From the NCBI GenBank assembly GCA_902463725.1, contig CABQGK010000004.1:62001-126000 (forward strand): DNA of 64,000 bases, given 5' to 3'. This document shows positions 26,217 through 34,874 of the stretch, piece after piece. The notes below the pieces were generated by a model that was not told the origin of the DNA, searched no databases, and saw only the letters and a list, made by a program, of their open reading frames with translations. A program made the position numbers and the translations under genes. The DNA is from an uncultured Sutterella sp. GTDB taxonomy: Bacteria > Pseudomonadota > Gammaproteobacteria > Burkholderiales > Burkholderiaceae_F. Position 1 is the first letter of the stretch; every line of letters begins with the position of its first letter.

Positions 26217-26924
26217 TTAGAGCTGCGTTTCGGTCTTCTCGGGGGCGCTCGCCTGCCAGAGCTGCTCGACAGCATCATCGAGGTCGATCTTAAGCACCCC
26301 GTCGGCAAAGAGGCTTTGATCACGGTAGAGTGCGGTGAGTGTCGCATCAAGCGGCAATTGCATGAGGCCCTTGCGGTCTTCCCAGACGAGCGTCATGCGG
26401 GCGTCCGTCACTTGAAACGCTTCTTTATTTGTGCGATCGATTGCAAAGTCAAGCGCAATCTCCGCTTCTTTCACCTTGTACGGAGCAATGACCGCGTAAA
26501 TTTGCTCACGCAGATCTTCTGGCGCCTGAATTTTGTCGAGCAGTGCATCGAGCAGCGCCTCAGCCTCTTCAATGCGATCGATTTTTTCGGGGTGCTTAAA
26601 GAGCACACCATTGAAGATTGTCGAGAGCCCTTCCGTTGTGAGCGAAATGAGCGAATCGGCGTAACGTTGTTTAAACGCTTCAGTGGCGTTAGAAAGCTGG
26701 CAGCTGAAGGTGACGACCGTTGCGCCTTTTTTCGAGACGCTCGTCTGCCACTTGGCAGACTTCTCAGCGCAGAACGGATAGGCAGAGAGTGCTCCACCCA
26801 CCGTGACGGAGCGATCCGTGGGGAGTACGCCCGCTTGGACCACTTCCTCGGGGCGTTTTTCCGTGCACGCTGCTGTAAGAGCAAGCGTGATGGCAGTGCT
26901 GAGGATGAAAAAGAGACGGCGCAT
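26217..26924 (-). CDS. Hypothetical lipoprotein
   Basis: 235 residues. The signal peptide MRRLFFILSTAITLALTAAC ends with a lipobox (LTAAC), so the mature protein is probably lipid-anchored in the outer or inner membrane through Cys20. The remainder is soluble and mostly helical, without a family I recognise; two Cys (YPFCAEK and VTFSCQL) could form a disulfide. Two bases separate its start from the stop of the upstream small membrane protein gene, so the two are cotranscribed and perhaps act together. Confidence 0.7.
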   Translation of the reverse strand: MRRLFFILSTAITLALTAACTEKRPEEVVQAGVLPTDRSVTVGGALSAYPFCAEKSAKWQTSVSKKGATVVTFSCQLSNATEAFKQRYADSLISLTTEGLSTIFNGVLFKHPEKIDRIEEAEALLDALLDKIQAPEDLREQIYAVIAPYKVKEAEIALDFAIDRTNKEAFQVTDARMTLVWEDRKGLMQLPLDATLTALYRDQSLFADGVLKIDLDDAVEQLWQASAPEKTETQL

Positions 26925-26926
26925 AG

Positions 26927-27157
26927 TTAAGTGAAGTAGTGAATCACGAGAATCCCAAGTGTAACGCCACCGAGGAGCAGTGCGCTAGCAACGAGCGCTC
27001 TTTGGAGCGAGGCGCGTCGAACAAGGCGCATCCAAACGTAGAGAGCGAGGGCAGCTACCGACGCCAAGAGCGGGTAGAGCGGCAGGATCAGCCGCACAAC
27101 GACAACTGCGGCCACCAGTTCAAGCACAATGGCGAGCCACTTTTGCAAGCGCATCAT
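26927..27157 (-). CDS. Small membrane protein, 76 aa
   Basis: MMRLQKW then two or three hydrophobic helices (about 7-22, 25-45 and 55-74) separated by a basic loop (RLVRRASLQR). No family is recognised. It is the first gene of the unit with the lipoprotein, and its start is about 150 bases from the divergent alcohol dehydrogenase. Confidence 0.6.
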   Translation of the reverse strand: MMRLQKWLAIVLELVAAVVVVRLILPLYPLLASVAALALYVWMRLVRRASLQRALVASALLLGGVTLGILVIHYFT

Positions 27158-27256
27158 CGTTTTTTATTCCATTTTGCGCATCCACGCTGTAATTACGCGG
27201 ATCTGCGCTTTGGTATCTGTAACGGTACATAAGCTAGAGCCTCTCCGGTCTAACGC

Positions 27257-27274
27257 GAGACTATAGTTTGTCTC
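27257..27274. promoter_or_regulatory. Dyad overlapping a possible promoter of the alcohol dehydrogenase
   Basis: GAGAC-N8-GTCTC, with TATAGT (27262-27267) in the middle as a possible -10 element 38 bases before the ATG at 27305. No good -35 is seen, which fits an activator-dependent or repressed promoter. Low support. Confidence 0.3.
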
Positions 27275-27304
27275 ATCAAGGACAACTTCAAAGGATTATC
27301 GACG

Positions 27305-28480
27305 ATGTTAGGCAACTTTACCTACGAAAATCCCACCCGTTTGCATTTTGGCCCCGATGCGCTGGAGATGCTCAATAGCGAACTGCCGCAGGTTGGCAAA
27401 ACCGTGCAGCTCATTTATGGTGGCGGCTCGATCAAGAAAAATGGCCTCTATGACAAAGTGGTTGCGCTACTTAAAAAGCACGGCAAAACCATCGTGGAAG
27501 ATAGTGGCGTGATGCCGAACCCCACTACCGATAAGCTCTACGAAGGGGTGCGCATCGCCCGTGAGTCGAACGCGGACTTTCTGCTTGCAGTGGGTGGCGG
27601 CTCTTGCTGCGACTACGCCAAAGCGGTTGCGGTCTCCGCGTACTGCGAAGAGGATCCTTGGGAGCGCTTCTATCAGCGCTTTGAGGAGCCTGCTGAAGGT
27701 CAGCGCATTATTCCCGTTGGTGTGGTGCTCACGATGGCGGGTACGGGTAGCGAAATGAATGCGGGTAGCGTCATTACGCACAGCAAGACACGCCAGAAAA
27801 TGGGCAAGGTCTTTGAAAACCCGGCGGTCAAGCCGCGCTTTGCCATCATGAACCCTGAGTTCACCATGTCGCTGCCACTCTATCAGCTCAAGGCGGGGAT
27901 TTACGACATTTTCAATCACCTCTGCGAGCAGTATTTCTCAGGCACGGATGACAACACCAGCGACTACATCAACGAAGGCCTCTTGCGCAGCATCGTGCAC
28001 GATGGTCCTTTGGCAGTTGCGAACCCCAACGATTACACGGTGCGCAGCAACATTATGTGGACTGCGACTTGGGCACTTAACACGCTCGTGGGCAAAGGTA
28101 AGAGCCAGGACTGGATGGTGCATATGCTCGGGCACGCGGTAGGCGGGCACACCAATGCTACACACGGCATGACGCTTGCGGCGGTGTCGCTGCCGTACTA
28201 CCGCTTCATCATGAAGGATGGGCTCGCTAAGTTCCGTCGCTTTGCGATTAACGTTTGGGGCGTTTCCCCTGAGGGGCTCAGCGACGAGGCCATCGCCGAA
28301 GAGGGCCTCAAGCGGATGGAAGCCTGGATGCGAGAGGTCGGTGTGGCGATGAGCATCTCGGAGCTTGGCGCCACAGAGGCCGATATCGAGCATATTGCGG
28401 GCGATGTGCTGCTGCTTGATGGGGGCTATCGTAAGCTCACCATTGAGGATGTGAAGGCCGTGCTGCGCGCCGCGCTCTAA
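27305..28480 (+). CDS. Iron-containing alcohol dehydrogenase (YqhD/BDH-like)
   Basis: 391 residues, class III metal-dependent alcohol dehydrogenase. The NAD(P) motif GGGSCCDYAKAVA (GGGS at about 97-100) is followed by metal ligands D201 and H205 in GIYDIFNHLCEQY, H273 in WMVHMLGHAVGG, and H287 in NATHGMTL; the 14-residue spacing of the last two is that of YqhD. Such enzymes interconvert aldehydes and alcohols with NADPH. AAAGGA precedes the ATG. It is monocistronic and convergent with ilvD. Confidence 0.88.
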   Translation: MLGNFTYENPTRLHFGPDALEMLNSELPQVGKTVQLIYGGGSIKKNGLYDKVVALLKKHGKTIVEDSGVMPNPTTDKLYEGVRIARESNADFLLAVGGGSCCDYAKAVAVSAYCEEDPWERFYQRFEEPAEGQRIIPVGVVLTMAGTGSEMNAGSVITHSKTRQKMGKVFENPAVKPRFAIMNPEFTMSLPLYQLKAGIYDIFNHLCEQYFSGTDDNTSDYINEGLLRSIVHDGPLAVANPNDYTVRSNIMWTATWALNTLVGKGKSQDWMVHMLGHAVGGHTNATHGMTLAAVSLPYYRFIMKDGLAKFRRFAINVWGVSPEGLSDEAIAEEGLKRMEAWMREVGVAMSISELGATEADIEHIAGDVLLLDGGYRKLTIEDVKAVLRAAL

Positions 28481-28510
28481 TTCGCTACAACGCACTCATA
28501 GCGCTCTCTT

Positions 28511-28544
28511 GCACGCCCGCGAGGATTGCTCCTTGCGGGCGTGC
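28511..28544. terminator. Hairpin between convergent alcohol dehydrogenase and ilvD
   Basis: GCACGCCCGC pairs perfectly with GCGGGCGTGC around a 14-base loop; the T-rich tail is weak on both sides. Confidence 0.6.
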
Positions 28545-28559
28545 GTCATTGAGGGGCTC

Positions 28560-30224
28560 TTAGTCATCGAGCTCAATAGCGCCCTGTGCGGCGGAAGAGA
28601 CGTGACGTGCGTACTTTTTGAGGTAGCCCGTGAGCGTACGCTTCGGGGGCTGCCACGCTGCGCGGCGCTTGGAAAGCTCCGCCTCGTCCAGCAGCACATT
28701 GAGGCGGCGCGCTGGGATATCGATTTCGATCAGATCGCCTTCTTCGAGGAGCGCGATCACGCCGCCCGCGGCGGCTTCCGGCGAGACGTGGCCAATGGAG
28801 GCGCCGCGCGTAGCACCCGAGAAGCGCCCGTCGGTAATGAGCGCGACACTCTCTCCTAGGCCCATCCCGCTGATCACTGAGGTGGGGGTGAGCATCTCTC
28901 GCATCCCTGGACCCCCTTTGGGGCCCTCGTAGCGGATCACCACCACGTCGCCCGGGTGAATTTTCCGCCCAAGGATTGCCGCTACCGCGTCTTCTTCAGA
29001 GTCAAAGACACGCGCGGGCCCCGTGTGACGAAGCATTTGTGGCGCTACGGCGCCTTCCTTAACGACTGAGCCCTCGGGGGCGAGTGAGCCCTTGAGAACC
29101 GCAATGCCACCCGTGGGATAGACGGGCTTATCGACTGGGTGAATGACGGCGCTGTCCGTAACGCGTGCGGAGGCGGCGATGGCAGACTGAGGTTTGAGCG
29201 TGACGGTGGGAGCCTCGCCGTGAAGGACGCCAAGCTCATCGAGGCGCTTGAGCACTGCGGAGACGCCGCCCGCGGCGTAGAGATCTTCCATGAAGTACGG
29301 GCCCGAGGGCGAGAGCTTGGCGAGTTGCGGGACGCGTTGCGCAAGGCGCTCAAAATCGTCGAGCGTGAGCTCCACTCCCGCCTCATGGGCAATCGCGGGC
29401 AGGTGCAACGCGGTGTTGGAGGAGCCGCCCAGCGCCATATCGAGCGCTACAGCATTTTCAAAGGCGGCTTTCGTCATGATGTCACGCGGCCGTAGCCCTG
29501 CGCGCAACACCTCAAGCACCTGCATGCCGGCGCGTTTCGCGAGCCGCATGCGCTCGGAATAAACGGCTGGGATGCTGCCGTTGCCCGGCAACCCCATGCC
29601 GAGCGCCTCGGTTAAGCAGTTCATCGTGTTCGCGGTGTACATGCCCGAGCAGGAACCGCAGGTTGGGCAGGCCTTGTCTTCAATTTCAGCGAGCTCCTCA
29701 TCGGAGAGGTTCCCTGTTTGGTGTGCGCCCACGGCTTCAAACACATTGGAGAGCCCAATTTTTCGCCCGTGATGCACGCCCGCGAGCATGGGGCCGCCGC
29801 TCACAAAAATTGCGGGGATGTTGAGGCGCGCGGCGGCCATCAGCATCCCAGGCACTACCTTGTCGCAGTTTGGGATATAGACCATGGCATCAAACGGGGT
29901 GGCCATCGCGGTGGCCTCAACGCTATCGGCGATGATCTGGCGCGTCACGAGCGAATACTTCATGCCCAAGTGGTTCATCGAAATCCCATCGCAGATACCG
30001 ATGGTGTTGAACTCGATCGGAACGCCGCCCGCGTTACGAATGCCGTCTTTGACGGCTTGCACGAGGTTTTTGAGATGGACGTGGCCAGGAATGATCTCGT
30101 TGAAAGAATTGGCAATACCGATAATCGGTCGATTCATTTCTTCATCAACAAAGCCAAGCGCTTTGAGTAGGGAGCGGTGCGGAGCTCGTGCAACGCCGAG
30201 CGTGAAGTTTTTGCTACCAGCCAT
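28560..30224 (-). CDS. ilvD: Dihydroxy-acid dehydratase
   Basis: 554 residues, near the usual length. IlvD/EDD motifs: the early IIGIANSFNEIIPGH, the cluster Cys in PNCDKVVPGM, and the Fe-S/Mg region CPTCGSCSGMYTANTMNCL, then SGGPMLAG and GGPGMREML. It converts dihydroxy-isovalerate and dihydroxy-methylvalerate to the keto acids for valine, leucine and isoleucine. Start at 30224 (MAGSKNFT) follows GGAG; a TTG 15 bases upstream is less likely. An attenuator ends about 20 bases before the start, so expression is probably controlled by amino acid supply. Synteny with leu genes is loose. Confidence 0.95.
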   Translation of the reverse strand: MAGSKNFTLGVARAPHRSLLKALGFVDEEMNRPIIGIANSFNEIIPGHVHLKNLVQAVKDGIRNAGGVPIEFNTIGICDGISMNHLGMKYSLVTRQIIADSVEATAMATPFDAMVYIPNCDKVVPGMLMAAARLNIPAIFVSGGPMLAGVHHGRKIGLSNVFEAVGAHQTGNLSDEELAEIEDKACPTCGSCSGMYTANTMNCLTEALGMGLPGNGSIPAVYSERMRLAKRAGMQVLEVLRAGLRPRDIMTKAAFENAVALDMALGGSSNTALHLPAIAHEAGVELTLDDFERLAQRVPQLAKLSPSGPYFMEDLYAAGGVSAVLKRLDELGVLHGEAPTVTLKPQSAIAASARVTDSAVIHPVDKPVYPTGGIAVLKGSLAPEGSVVKEGAVAPQMLRHTGPARVFDSEEDAVAAILGRKIHPGDVVVIRYEGPKGGPGMREMLTPTSVISGMGLGESVALITDGRFSGATRGASIGHVSPEAAAGGVIALLEEGDLIEIDIPARRLNVLLDEAELSKRRAAWQPPKRTLTGYLKKYARHVSSAAQGAIELDD

Positions 30225-30244
30225 GGGCCGTATCTCCAAAGAGG

Positions 30245-30291
30245 AAAAAAGAGAGCGGGCGAGGACGAAATACTTGTCCTGCGCCCGCTCT
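30245..30291 (-). terminator. Attenuator terminator in the ilvD leader
   Basis: On the minus strand AGAGCGGGCG and CGCCCGCTCT pair over 10 bp (30252-30261 with 30282-30291), extended by an AGGAC/GTCCT inner stem, and six Ts follow (30245-30250). It sits directly ahead of the ilvD ribosome-binding site, where a terminator makes sense only as a conditional one. Confidence 0.75.
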
Positions 30292-30319
30292 GCAATGGGA
30301 ATGGTGTCACGCTGTACTG

Positions 30320-30409
30320 CTACGCACGCTCTCTGGCGCGAGCGAACACCCTAGCTGAGCATATTTGCGCAGGCGGGGCGGGCCAAATAATTCGAAAGCG
30401 TAGGAGCAT
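30320..30409 (-). CDS. Candidate ilvD leader peptide, 29 aa
   Basis: A short open frame on the minus strand beginning MLLRFRIIWP and ending RERA. Two adjacent Leu codons and two adjacent Ile codons lie in the first eight. Its stop codon lies just before the attenuator hairpin. Bases 30323-30333 (GAGAGCGTGCG on the minus strand) can pair at 10 of 11 positions with the terminator's descending arm, and these bases would be covered by a ribosome finishing the peptide. The model is that stalling at scarce Ile or Leu frees the antiterminator. No strong Shine-Dalgarno is visible. Confidence 0.4.
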   Translation of the reverse strand: MLLRFRIIWPAPPAQICSARVFARARERA

Positions 30410-30602
30410 GGCAGTACGTAAGGTAATGGGGTTTGAATTTGATCATGGCGCTCGTTTGAGCGTACTCACCTTGATCTTATCGTGAGCGCGCTGCGCGCAG
30501 AAGGGTAGCGAACAAGAAAGCACACACTCTTTTGCGTGGCGCAATTCGCGCTCGCTCTTCCTCTTAGGCAATAGTGCTAAGGGGCGGGGTGCGGCTAGAG
30601 CG

Positions 30603-30649
30603 AAAAAAGCGCCCGAGCTCCTTTATGGCTGAGTGCTCGGGCGCTTTTT
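30603..30649. terminator. Bidirectional terminator downstream of napB
   Basis: AAAAAAGCGCCCGAGC pairs with GCTCGGGCGCTTTTT around a loop of about 16 bases. On the minus strand it ends the napAB transcript and shields the ilvD leader. Confidence 0.85.
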
Positions 30650-30675
30650 ATTCCTACACGGTTTACGCGCGTCGA

Positions 30676-31026
30676 TTATTCCGTGGGACGGTCGTTTAGG
30701 GCACGCGGCTTAAACGAGCTAAATTCCGTCATCGGCGCGTGGCACATCACGCAGTTATTGCGTGCGCCATTGAGCGTGCCATCCGCCTTGTAGTGGCTTT
30801 CTGGCACGTTATAGACCGGCAGAGAGAGGTTGGGCGCAGCGGCCTTGCCCACTTCACGGTGACACATTGCACACATATTCATCGAGCCCGTAATCGGCAC
30901 GTACCCTTCGATCGGGTGCGGGATCTGATGCGGGGGATGGGGTAAGTCTGCCGCCATCGCCACCGAGGCCGCCACCGTGCTGAGCAACGTGAGCGCTGCC
31001 ACCTTCAGAACAGAAACTTTCATCAT
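30676..31026 (-). CDS. napB: Periplasmic nitrate reductase diheme subunit NapB
   Basis: 116 residues. Signal peptide MMKVSVLKVAALTLLSTVAASVAMA, then two haem c sites, CAMCH in NMCAMCHREVG and CVMCH in NNCVMCHAP, with HPIEGYVPITGSMN typical of NapB (PP..P..I..). It delivers electrons to NapA in the periplasm. The ATG at 31026 follows GGAG by nine bases; the next codon is also ATG. It starts 40 bases after napA and shares its terminator. Confidence 0.92.
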   Translation of the reverse strand: MMKVSVLKVAALTLLSTVAASVAMAADLPHPPHQIPHPIEGYVPITGSMNMCAMCHREVGKAAAPNLSLPVYNVPESHYKADGTLNGARNNCVMCHAPMTEFSSFKPRALNDRPTE

Positions 31027-31066
31027 TTTCAATATCTCCAGAGAGAGTGTGTTGCAGCACGGCGCA

Positions 31067-33820
31067 TTATTGTTGTTCGGCGCGCACAACGCGAACCGCA
31101 GTCTTCTTGTAGTCAGGCTCAAGCGAGATTGGGTCCGCGGCGTCAATCACCGCACGGTTGACCATGGCCGACTCATCAAAGAACGGGGCAAACACCGTGC
31201 CACGCGGCGGCATGTCACGTCCTTGCGTTTCCACCTTGACGCGGAAGCTCCCGTAGCGGCTCTCCACCATGGCCCAGTCACCGCGGGCGAGCCCGCGCTT
31301 TTGCGCGTCCGCTGGGTGCATGTAGAGGTAGGCACGCGGCACCGCACGGTGCAGTTCGGGCACGCGACGCGTCATCGAACCCGTGTGCCAGTGCTCGAGC
31401 ACGCGGCCCGTCGTAAACCACATGTCATAGTGCTCATCGGGGGCTTCGACTGGGGCAGCATAGGGGCGGAAGAAAATCTTCGCGCGTCCTGCGTAGTTTT
31501 TCTGCTCGCTATCGGTCACGCCCGCGAGCGTCCCCGAGGGGATGCTCTTCATGAGCGGACCGTAGTAGAGGTTGTCGGCCTTGGCATAGGGGTCCGTGTC
31601 GGTGTTGTAGCGCCAGAGCGTTTCTTTACCGTTGACCACAGGCCAGAGTAGCCCATGCACATCTGCGCGCTGGTACGTATCGAAATCCGCCAGATCGTGC
31701 CCGTGGCCGAGCGTGAATTCGCGGTACTCGTTAAAGAGCGCCTTCTCAGGGAGGTAGCCCAGTCCCAACGCGTCCCCCGTGGCATTGAGCCCGTTCGGGT
31801 AGAGGGGATCCGGCCACTGCGCATTGCGCTTGGCGCTCGGTGCAAAGAGCACATCAAAGAGCGTGGTCTCTTCCGTGAGCCCCATGGCGCGCGCCGCGGG
31901 GAGCACATCGGGCAGTGCCCCACCTTCGATGCCTTTGACGGCCTTAGCGCCCCAGCATTCGCCGATTGTGAAGTGCTTAGCAAACTCCATCATCATCCAG
32001 ACGTCGGTGCGCGCATCCCCCGTGGGCTTAACCATCTGTGGCCAAGCCTGTGTGCGACGCTCACCGTTACCATAGAGCCCCCATTTTTCAAAATGCATGG
32101 CCGCAGGCAGAATCAGGTCGGCACACGCTGCGGAGAAGGTCGGATAGACGTCCGAGACCACGACAAAGTTTTCGGGCTTGCGCGCCGCGGCAATCCAGTG
32201 CGAATTGTTGGGCGAGCTCTGGAAGATGTTCACCACCTGCGTCCAAAGGAAGCCCAGGCTTCCGTCCTCGAGCCCACGGAGCATCTTCATGAGATCAAAG
32301 CCCACTTTGGGGTTGAGCGTGCCCGCGGGCAGCCCCCAGATGGCTTCACTTTCCGCGCGGTGCTTCGGGTTAGCGACGAGGCGATCCGAGGGAAGGCGAT
32401 GGCTAAAGCTACCCACCTCACGCGTAGAGCCGCAAGCCGAGGGTTGACCTGTGAGCGAGAACGCGCCGCTCCCAGGCCGCCCGTGCTTGCCAAGCAGAAG
32501 ATGCATCGAGTAGCAGAGCTCGTTAGCCCAGACGCCACGCTGGTGCTGGTTAAAGCCCATGCACCAGAAGGAAAGGAGCTTGCGGGGCTTTTCGCACACC
32601 AAGTCCGCGAGCACCATGAGGCGGCGCTTAAAGGAGGATAGGCTCTCATCGGGGTCACCCTTGGCGAGCTCAGCAACAAAGTCGAGCGTGTACGGCTCCA
32701 CCCCTTTCTTGAATTCTTCGAAGCTAATGGCCCAGTGCTTGCCCGCATCGGCACCACGGCTCTTTTGTTCAACGGGTTCTCCTTCGCGGCGACCCTGTGC
32801 GAGTGCTTCGTTTTTGTCAAGCACCTTGACGAGTTGCTTCGCGAGCGTAACTTTTTCCGCGGCACGCGCATAGGCGTCCGTGTCGCGCAACCCATAGCCA
32901 ATGTCGGTGGGACCCGCGGCAAAGAGGCAGTGCTTGGCGACAAACTCTTGATCAACCGCGTTACGCGAAATGATTTCGCGGATGAGGAAGTTGAGAATCG
33001 CCAAGTCGGTGTTGGGCTTAAAGACAATCACCTCATCGGAGAAGGCGGCGGTGTTGTGGCGGAAGGTCGTCAGGCAGACGATCTTCATCGCAGGATTGGC
33101 TTGTTTAGCGCCCAACACGCGTGTCCAGAGCACCGGGTGGGCCTCAGCCATGTTGTTGCCCCAGAGCACGATCGTATCCGTGAGCTCAATGTCACCGTAA
33201 TGGTTGGCGGGCTCATCCATACCAAACGTCTGATAGAACCCCACCACCGAGCTTGCCATACAGAGGCGCGCATTCGGGTCAATGTTGTTGCTACGGAACC
33301 CCGCCTTCATGAGCTTCATGGCGGTATAGGACTCGGGGATGGTGTACTGACCACTACCGATAATGCCCACGCCTTCAGGGCCCTTTTCCGCATAGACCCG
33401 CTTGAACTGACGGGCCATTTCGCTCATCGCTTCCTCCCAAGAGACTTCTTCAAAGTCGCCCGTCTTATCAAACTGGCCGTTCTTTTTGCGCATAAGCGGC
33501 TTGGTGAGGCGGTCCTTGCCGTAGAGAATCTTGCTATTGAAGTAGCCTTTCATGCAGTTGAGACCGCGGTTGACCGGGGCATCAGGATCTCCCTTGGTGG
33601 CCACCACGCGACCGTCTTTGGTCGCAACGAGAATGCCGCAGCCCGTGCCGCAGAAGCGGCAGACGCCTTTGTGCCATGTGAGCTCAGACTCAGCACTTGC
33701 CGCACCTTCCGTGGCGATGGCTACTGCGGGCATGCCAACGGTCGCTGCGGCGCTCGCAGCAAGACTTGCTTTGAGAAGGTCACGACGCTTGGTGTCAACG
33801 ATTTCAATGATTTTTTGCAT
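31067..33820 (-). CDS. napA: Periplasmic nitrate reductase catalytic subunit NapA
   Basis: 917 residues. Twin-arginine signal DTKRRDLLKASLAASA; a [4Fe-4S] site C54-x2-C57-x3-C61-x27-C89; and the molybdenum-coordinating Cys in NARLCMASSVVGF. It reduces nitrate to nitrite with bis-MGD cofactor. The length is close to the approximately 925-residue NapA of epsilonproteobacteria and about 90 longer than E. coli NapA. Only napB is adjacent; napC/GH/D/F genes are not in this window, so a quinol dehydrogenase elsewhere must feed it. The ATG at 33820 follows AGGA. Confidence 0.93.
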   Translation of the reverse strand: MQKIIEIVDTKRRDLLKASLAASAAATVGMPAVAIATEGAASAESELTWHKGVCRFCGTGCGILVATKDGRVVATKGDPDAPVNRGLNCMKGYFNSKILYGKDRLTKPLMRKKNGQFDKTGDFEEVSWEEAMSEMARQFKRVYAEKGPEGVGIIGSGQYTIPESYTAMKLMKAGFRSNNIDPNARLCMASSVVGFYQTFGMDEPANHYGDIELTDTIVLWGNNMAEAHPVLWTRVLGAKQANPAMKIVCLTTFRHNTAAFSDEVIVFKPNTDLAILNFLIREIISRNAVDQEFVAKHCLFAAGPTDIGYGLRDTDAYARAAEKVTLAKQLVKVLDKNEALAQGRREGEPVEQKSRGADAGKHWAISFEEFKKGVEPYTLDFVAELAKGDPDESLSSFKRRLMVLADLVCEKPRKLLSFWCMGFNQHQRGVWANELCYSMHLLLGKHGRPGSGAFSLTGQPSACGSTREVGSFSHRLPSDRLVANPKHRAESEAIWGLPAGTLNPKVGFDLMKMLRGLEDGSLGFLWTQVVNIFQSSPNNSHWIAAARKPENFVVVSDVYPTFSAACADLILPAAMHFEKWGLYGNGERRTQAWPQMVKPTGDARTDVWMMMEFAKHFTIGECWGAKAVKGIEGGALPDVLPAARAMGLTEETTLFDVLFAPSAKRNAQWPDPLYPNGLNATGDALGLGYLPEKALFNEYREFTLGHGHDLADFDTYQRADVHGLLWPVVNGKETLWRYNTDTDPYAKADNLYYGPLMKSIPSGTLAGVTDSEQKNYAGRAKIFFRPYAAPVEAPDEHYDMWFTTGRVLEHWHTGSMTRRVPELHRAVPRAYLYMHPADAQKRGLARGDWAMVESRYGSFRVKVETQGRDMPPRGTVFAPFFDESAMVNRAVIDAADPISLEPDYKKTAVRVVRAEQQ

Positions 33821-34192
33821 GAGGGCTTGTCCTCTAGAGGGTGGGCAGTACCGAGGCGAGGACGATAGTGTTGTCGCGAGCGGCTGCCAAAAACACATGA
33901 AATGACAGTTTGGGGTCTACACCCATGATGGCTCTCGATTCTAGAGAGCACCCCCACGCAGTTAAAGCACCCGCATTAGGGGGAGGGACGGGTTTTTAGA
34001 GAGAGGTGTGCTCTCCCTATTGGGATAGATCGAAGGACGAATGGTGCGCAAAAGCGCGCTTGATCGAGGTGCCTTTAGTGGGGTGCGCACAGACAAATTT
34101 GCTTGCAAAACCTTGATTGGAATGGAACAACCACTCGACTACACTCAATGTTAGGAATCTTAAAAGACACCATCAAACAATAGAGTAAAATG
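33821..34192. other. Intergenic region upstream of napA
   Basis: About 370 bases between the divergent napA and dps genes. The napA promoter must lie here, but I found no convincing FNR or NarL site and no open frame. A weak GC hairpin with Ts (around 33968-34000) is unremarkable. Confidence 0.4.
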
Positions 34193-34212
34193 ATCGAAAA
34201 TTAATTTTCGAT
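34193..34212. promoter_or_regulatory. Perfect 20-bp AT-rich palindrome upstream of dps
   Basis: ATCGAAAATT directly followed by its exact complement AATTTTCGAT. It ends seven bases before the -35 of the dps promoter, a position suited to an activator or repressor. Confidence 0.55.
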
Positions 34213-34219
34213 AGAGCGC

Positions 34220-34248
34220 TTGCATTATTCATGAGAATGTGTTAGAGT
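34220..34248 (+). promoter_or_regulatory. Sigma-70-type promoter of dps
   Basis: TTGCAT (34220-34225), a 17-base spacer and TAGAGT (34243-34248), 64 bases ahead of the ATG. The spacer contains a small dyad ATTC-ATGA-GAAT that could bind a repressor. Confidence 0.6.
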
Positions 34249-34311
34249 GCGTATATCGAAATTTGAAAACAGTTTGTTTTATTCTATCAAGTACACTTAA
34301 GGAGATTCGTT

Positions 34312-34812
34312 ATGAACTATGCCTGTTCCGACCGCATCAACACGTATCTTTCCAACCTCGCACTCTGGACGGTGAAGCTACATTCGCTGCACTGGAACGT
34401 CACGGGCCGTATCTTTGTTTCGCTACACGAATACACGGAAAAGCTCTATGACGAAGCGTTTGAGAACTATGATGCCGTCGCGGAACTCTTGAAGATGCGC
34501 GATCAGTTCCCGCTTTGCACGATGGCCGAGTACCTCAAGCACGCCACGCTCAAGGAAGCGCCCGCCGCGGTCTTTACGTGCTGCGAAGTCGTGCAGATGG
34601 TCGAAGACGACATGAAGGCGATGCGTGCACTCGCGCTTGAAATCCGCAATGACGCGGCCGAGAAGGATGACTTTGCTGCGCAGAGCATGTTTGAAGACTT
34701 CGTCAAGAGCTTTGATAAGCAGCTTTGGTTCCTGCGTGCGATGAAGAAAGAAATCCCCGCGCCGGAAGCTGCCGAGTCCTGCTCGACGAGCGGCTGCGGC
34801 TGCAGCAAGTAA
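34312..34812 (+). CDS. dps: Dps-family ferritin-like protein
   Basis: 166 residues. The shared-interface ferroxidase residues of Dps can all be found: H27 in LHWNVTG, H39 in SLHEYTE, E43, D54 and E58 in ENYDAVAELL. Dps oxidises Fe(II) with peroxide and stores it in a dodecamer while protecting DNA. A Cys-rich tail (SCSTSGCGCSK, four Cys counting the first) is unusual for Dps. GGAG lies before the ATG. It is monocistronic, preceded by a promoter and a palindrome, and followed by a terminator. Confidence 0.87.
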   Translation: MNYACSDRINTYLSNLALWTVKLHSLHWNVTGRIFVSLHEYTEKLYDEAFENYDAVAELLKMRDQFPLCTMAEYLKHATLKEAPAAVFTCCEVVQMVEDDMKAMRALALEIRNDAAEKDDFAAQSMFEDFVKSFDKQLWFLRAMKKEIPAPEAAESCSTSGCGCSK

Positions 34813-34830
34813 TGCAGCAGTAAATGCACT

Positions 34831-34874
34831 AAAGAGCGCTACGCACACCGGCTGCGTAGCGCTTTGACTTTTTG
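34831..34874 (+). terminator. Terminator of dps
   Basis: AGCGCTACGC pairs with GCGTAGCGCT (34835-34844 with 34854-34863) followed by TTGACTTTTT. Confidence 0.85.

Noticed and set aside
31655..33868. Plus-strand open frames of 328 and 377 codons opposite napA
   Set aside because: They are shadows of a highly conserved gene in GC-rich DNA and lack ribosome sites.
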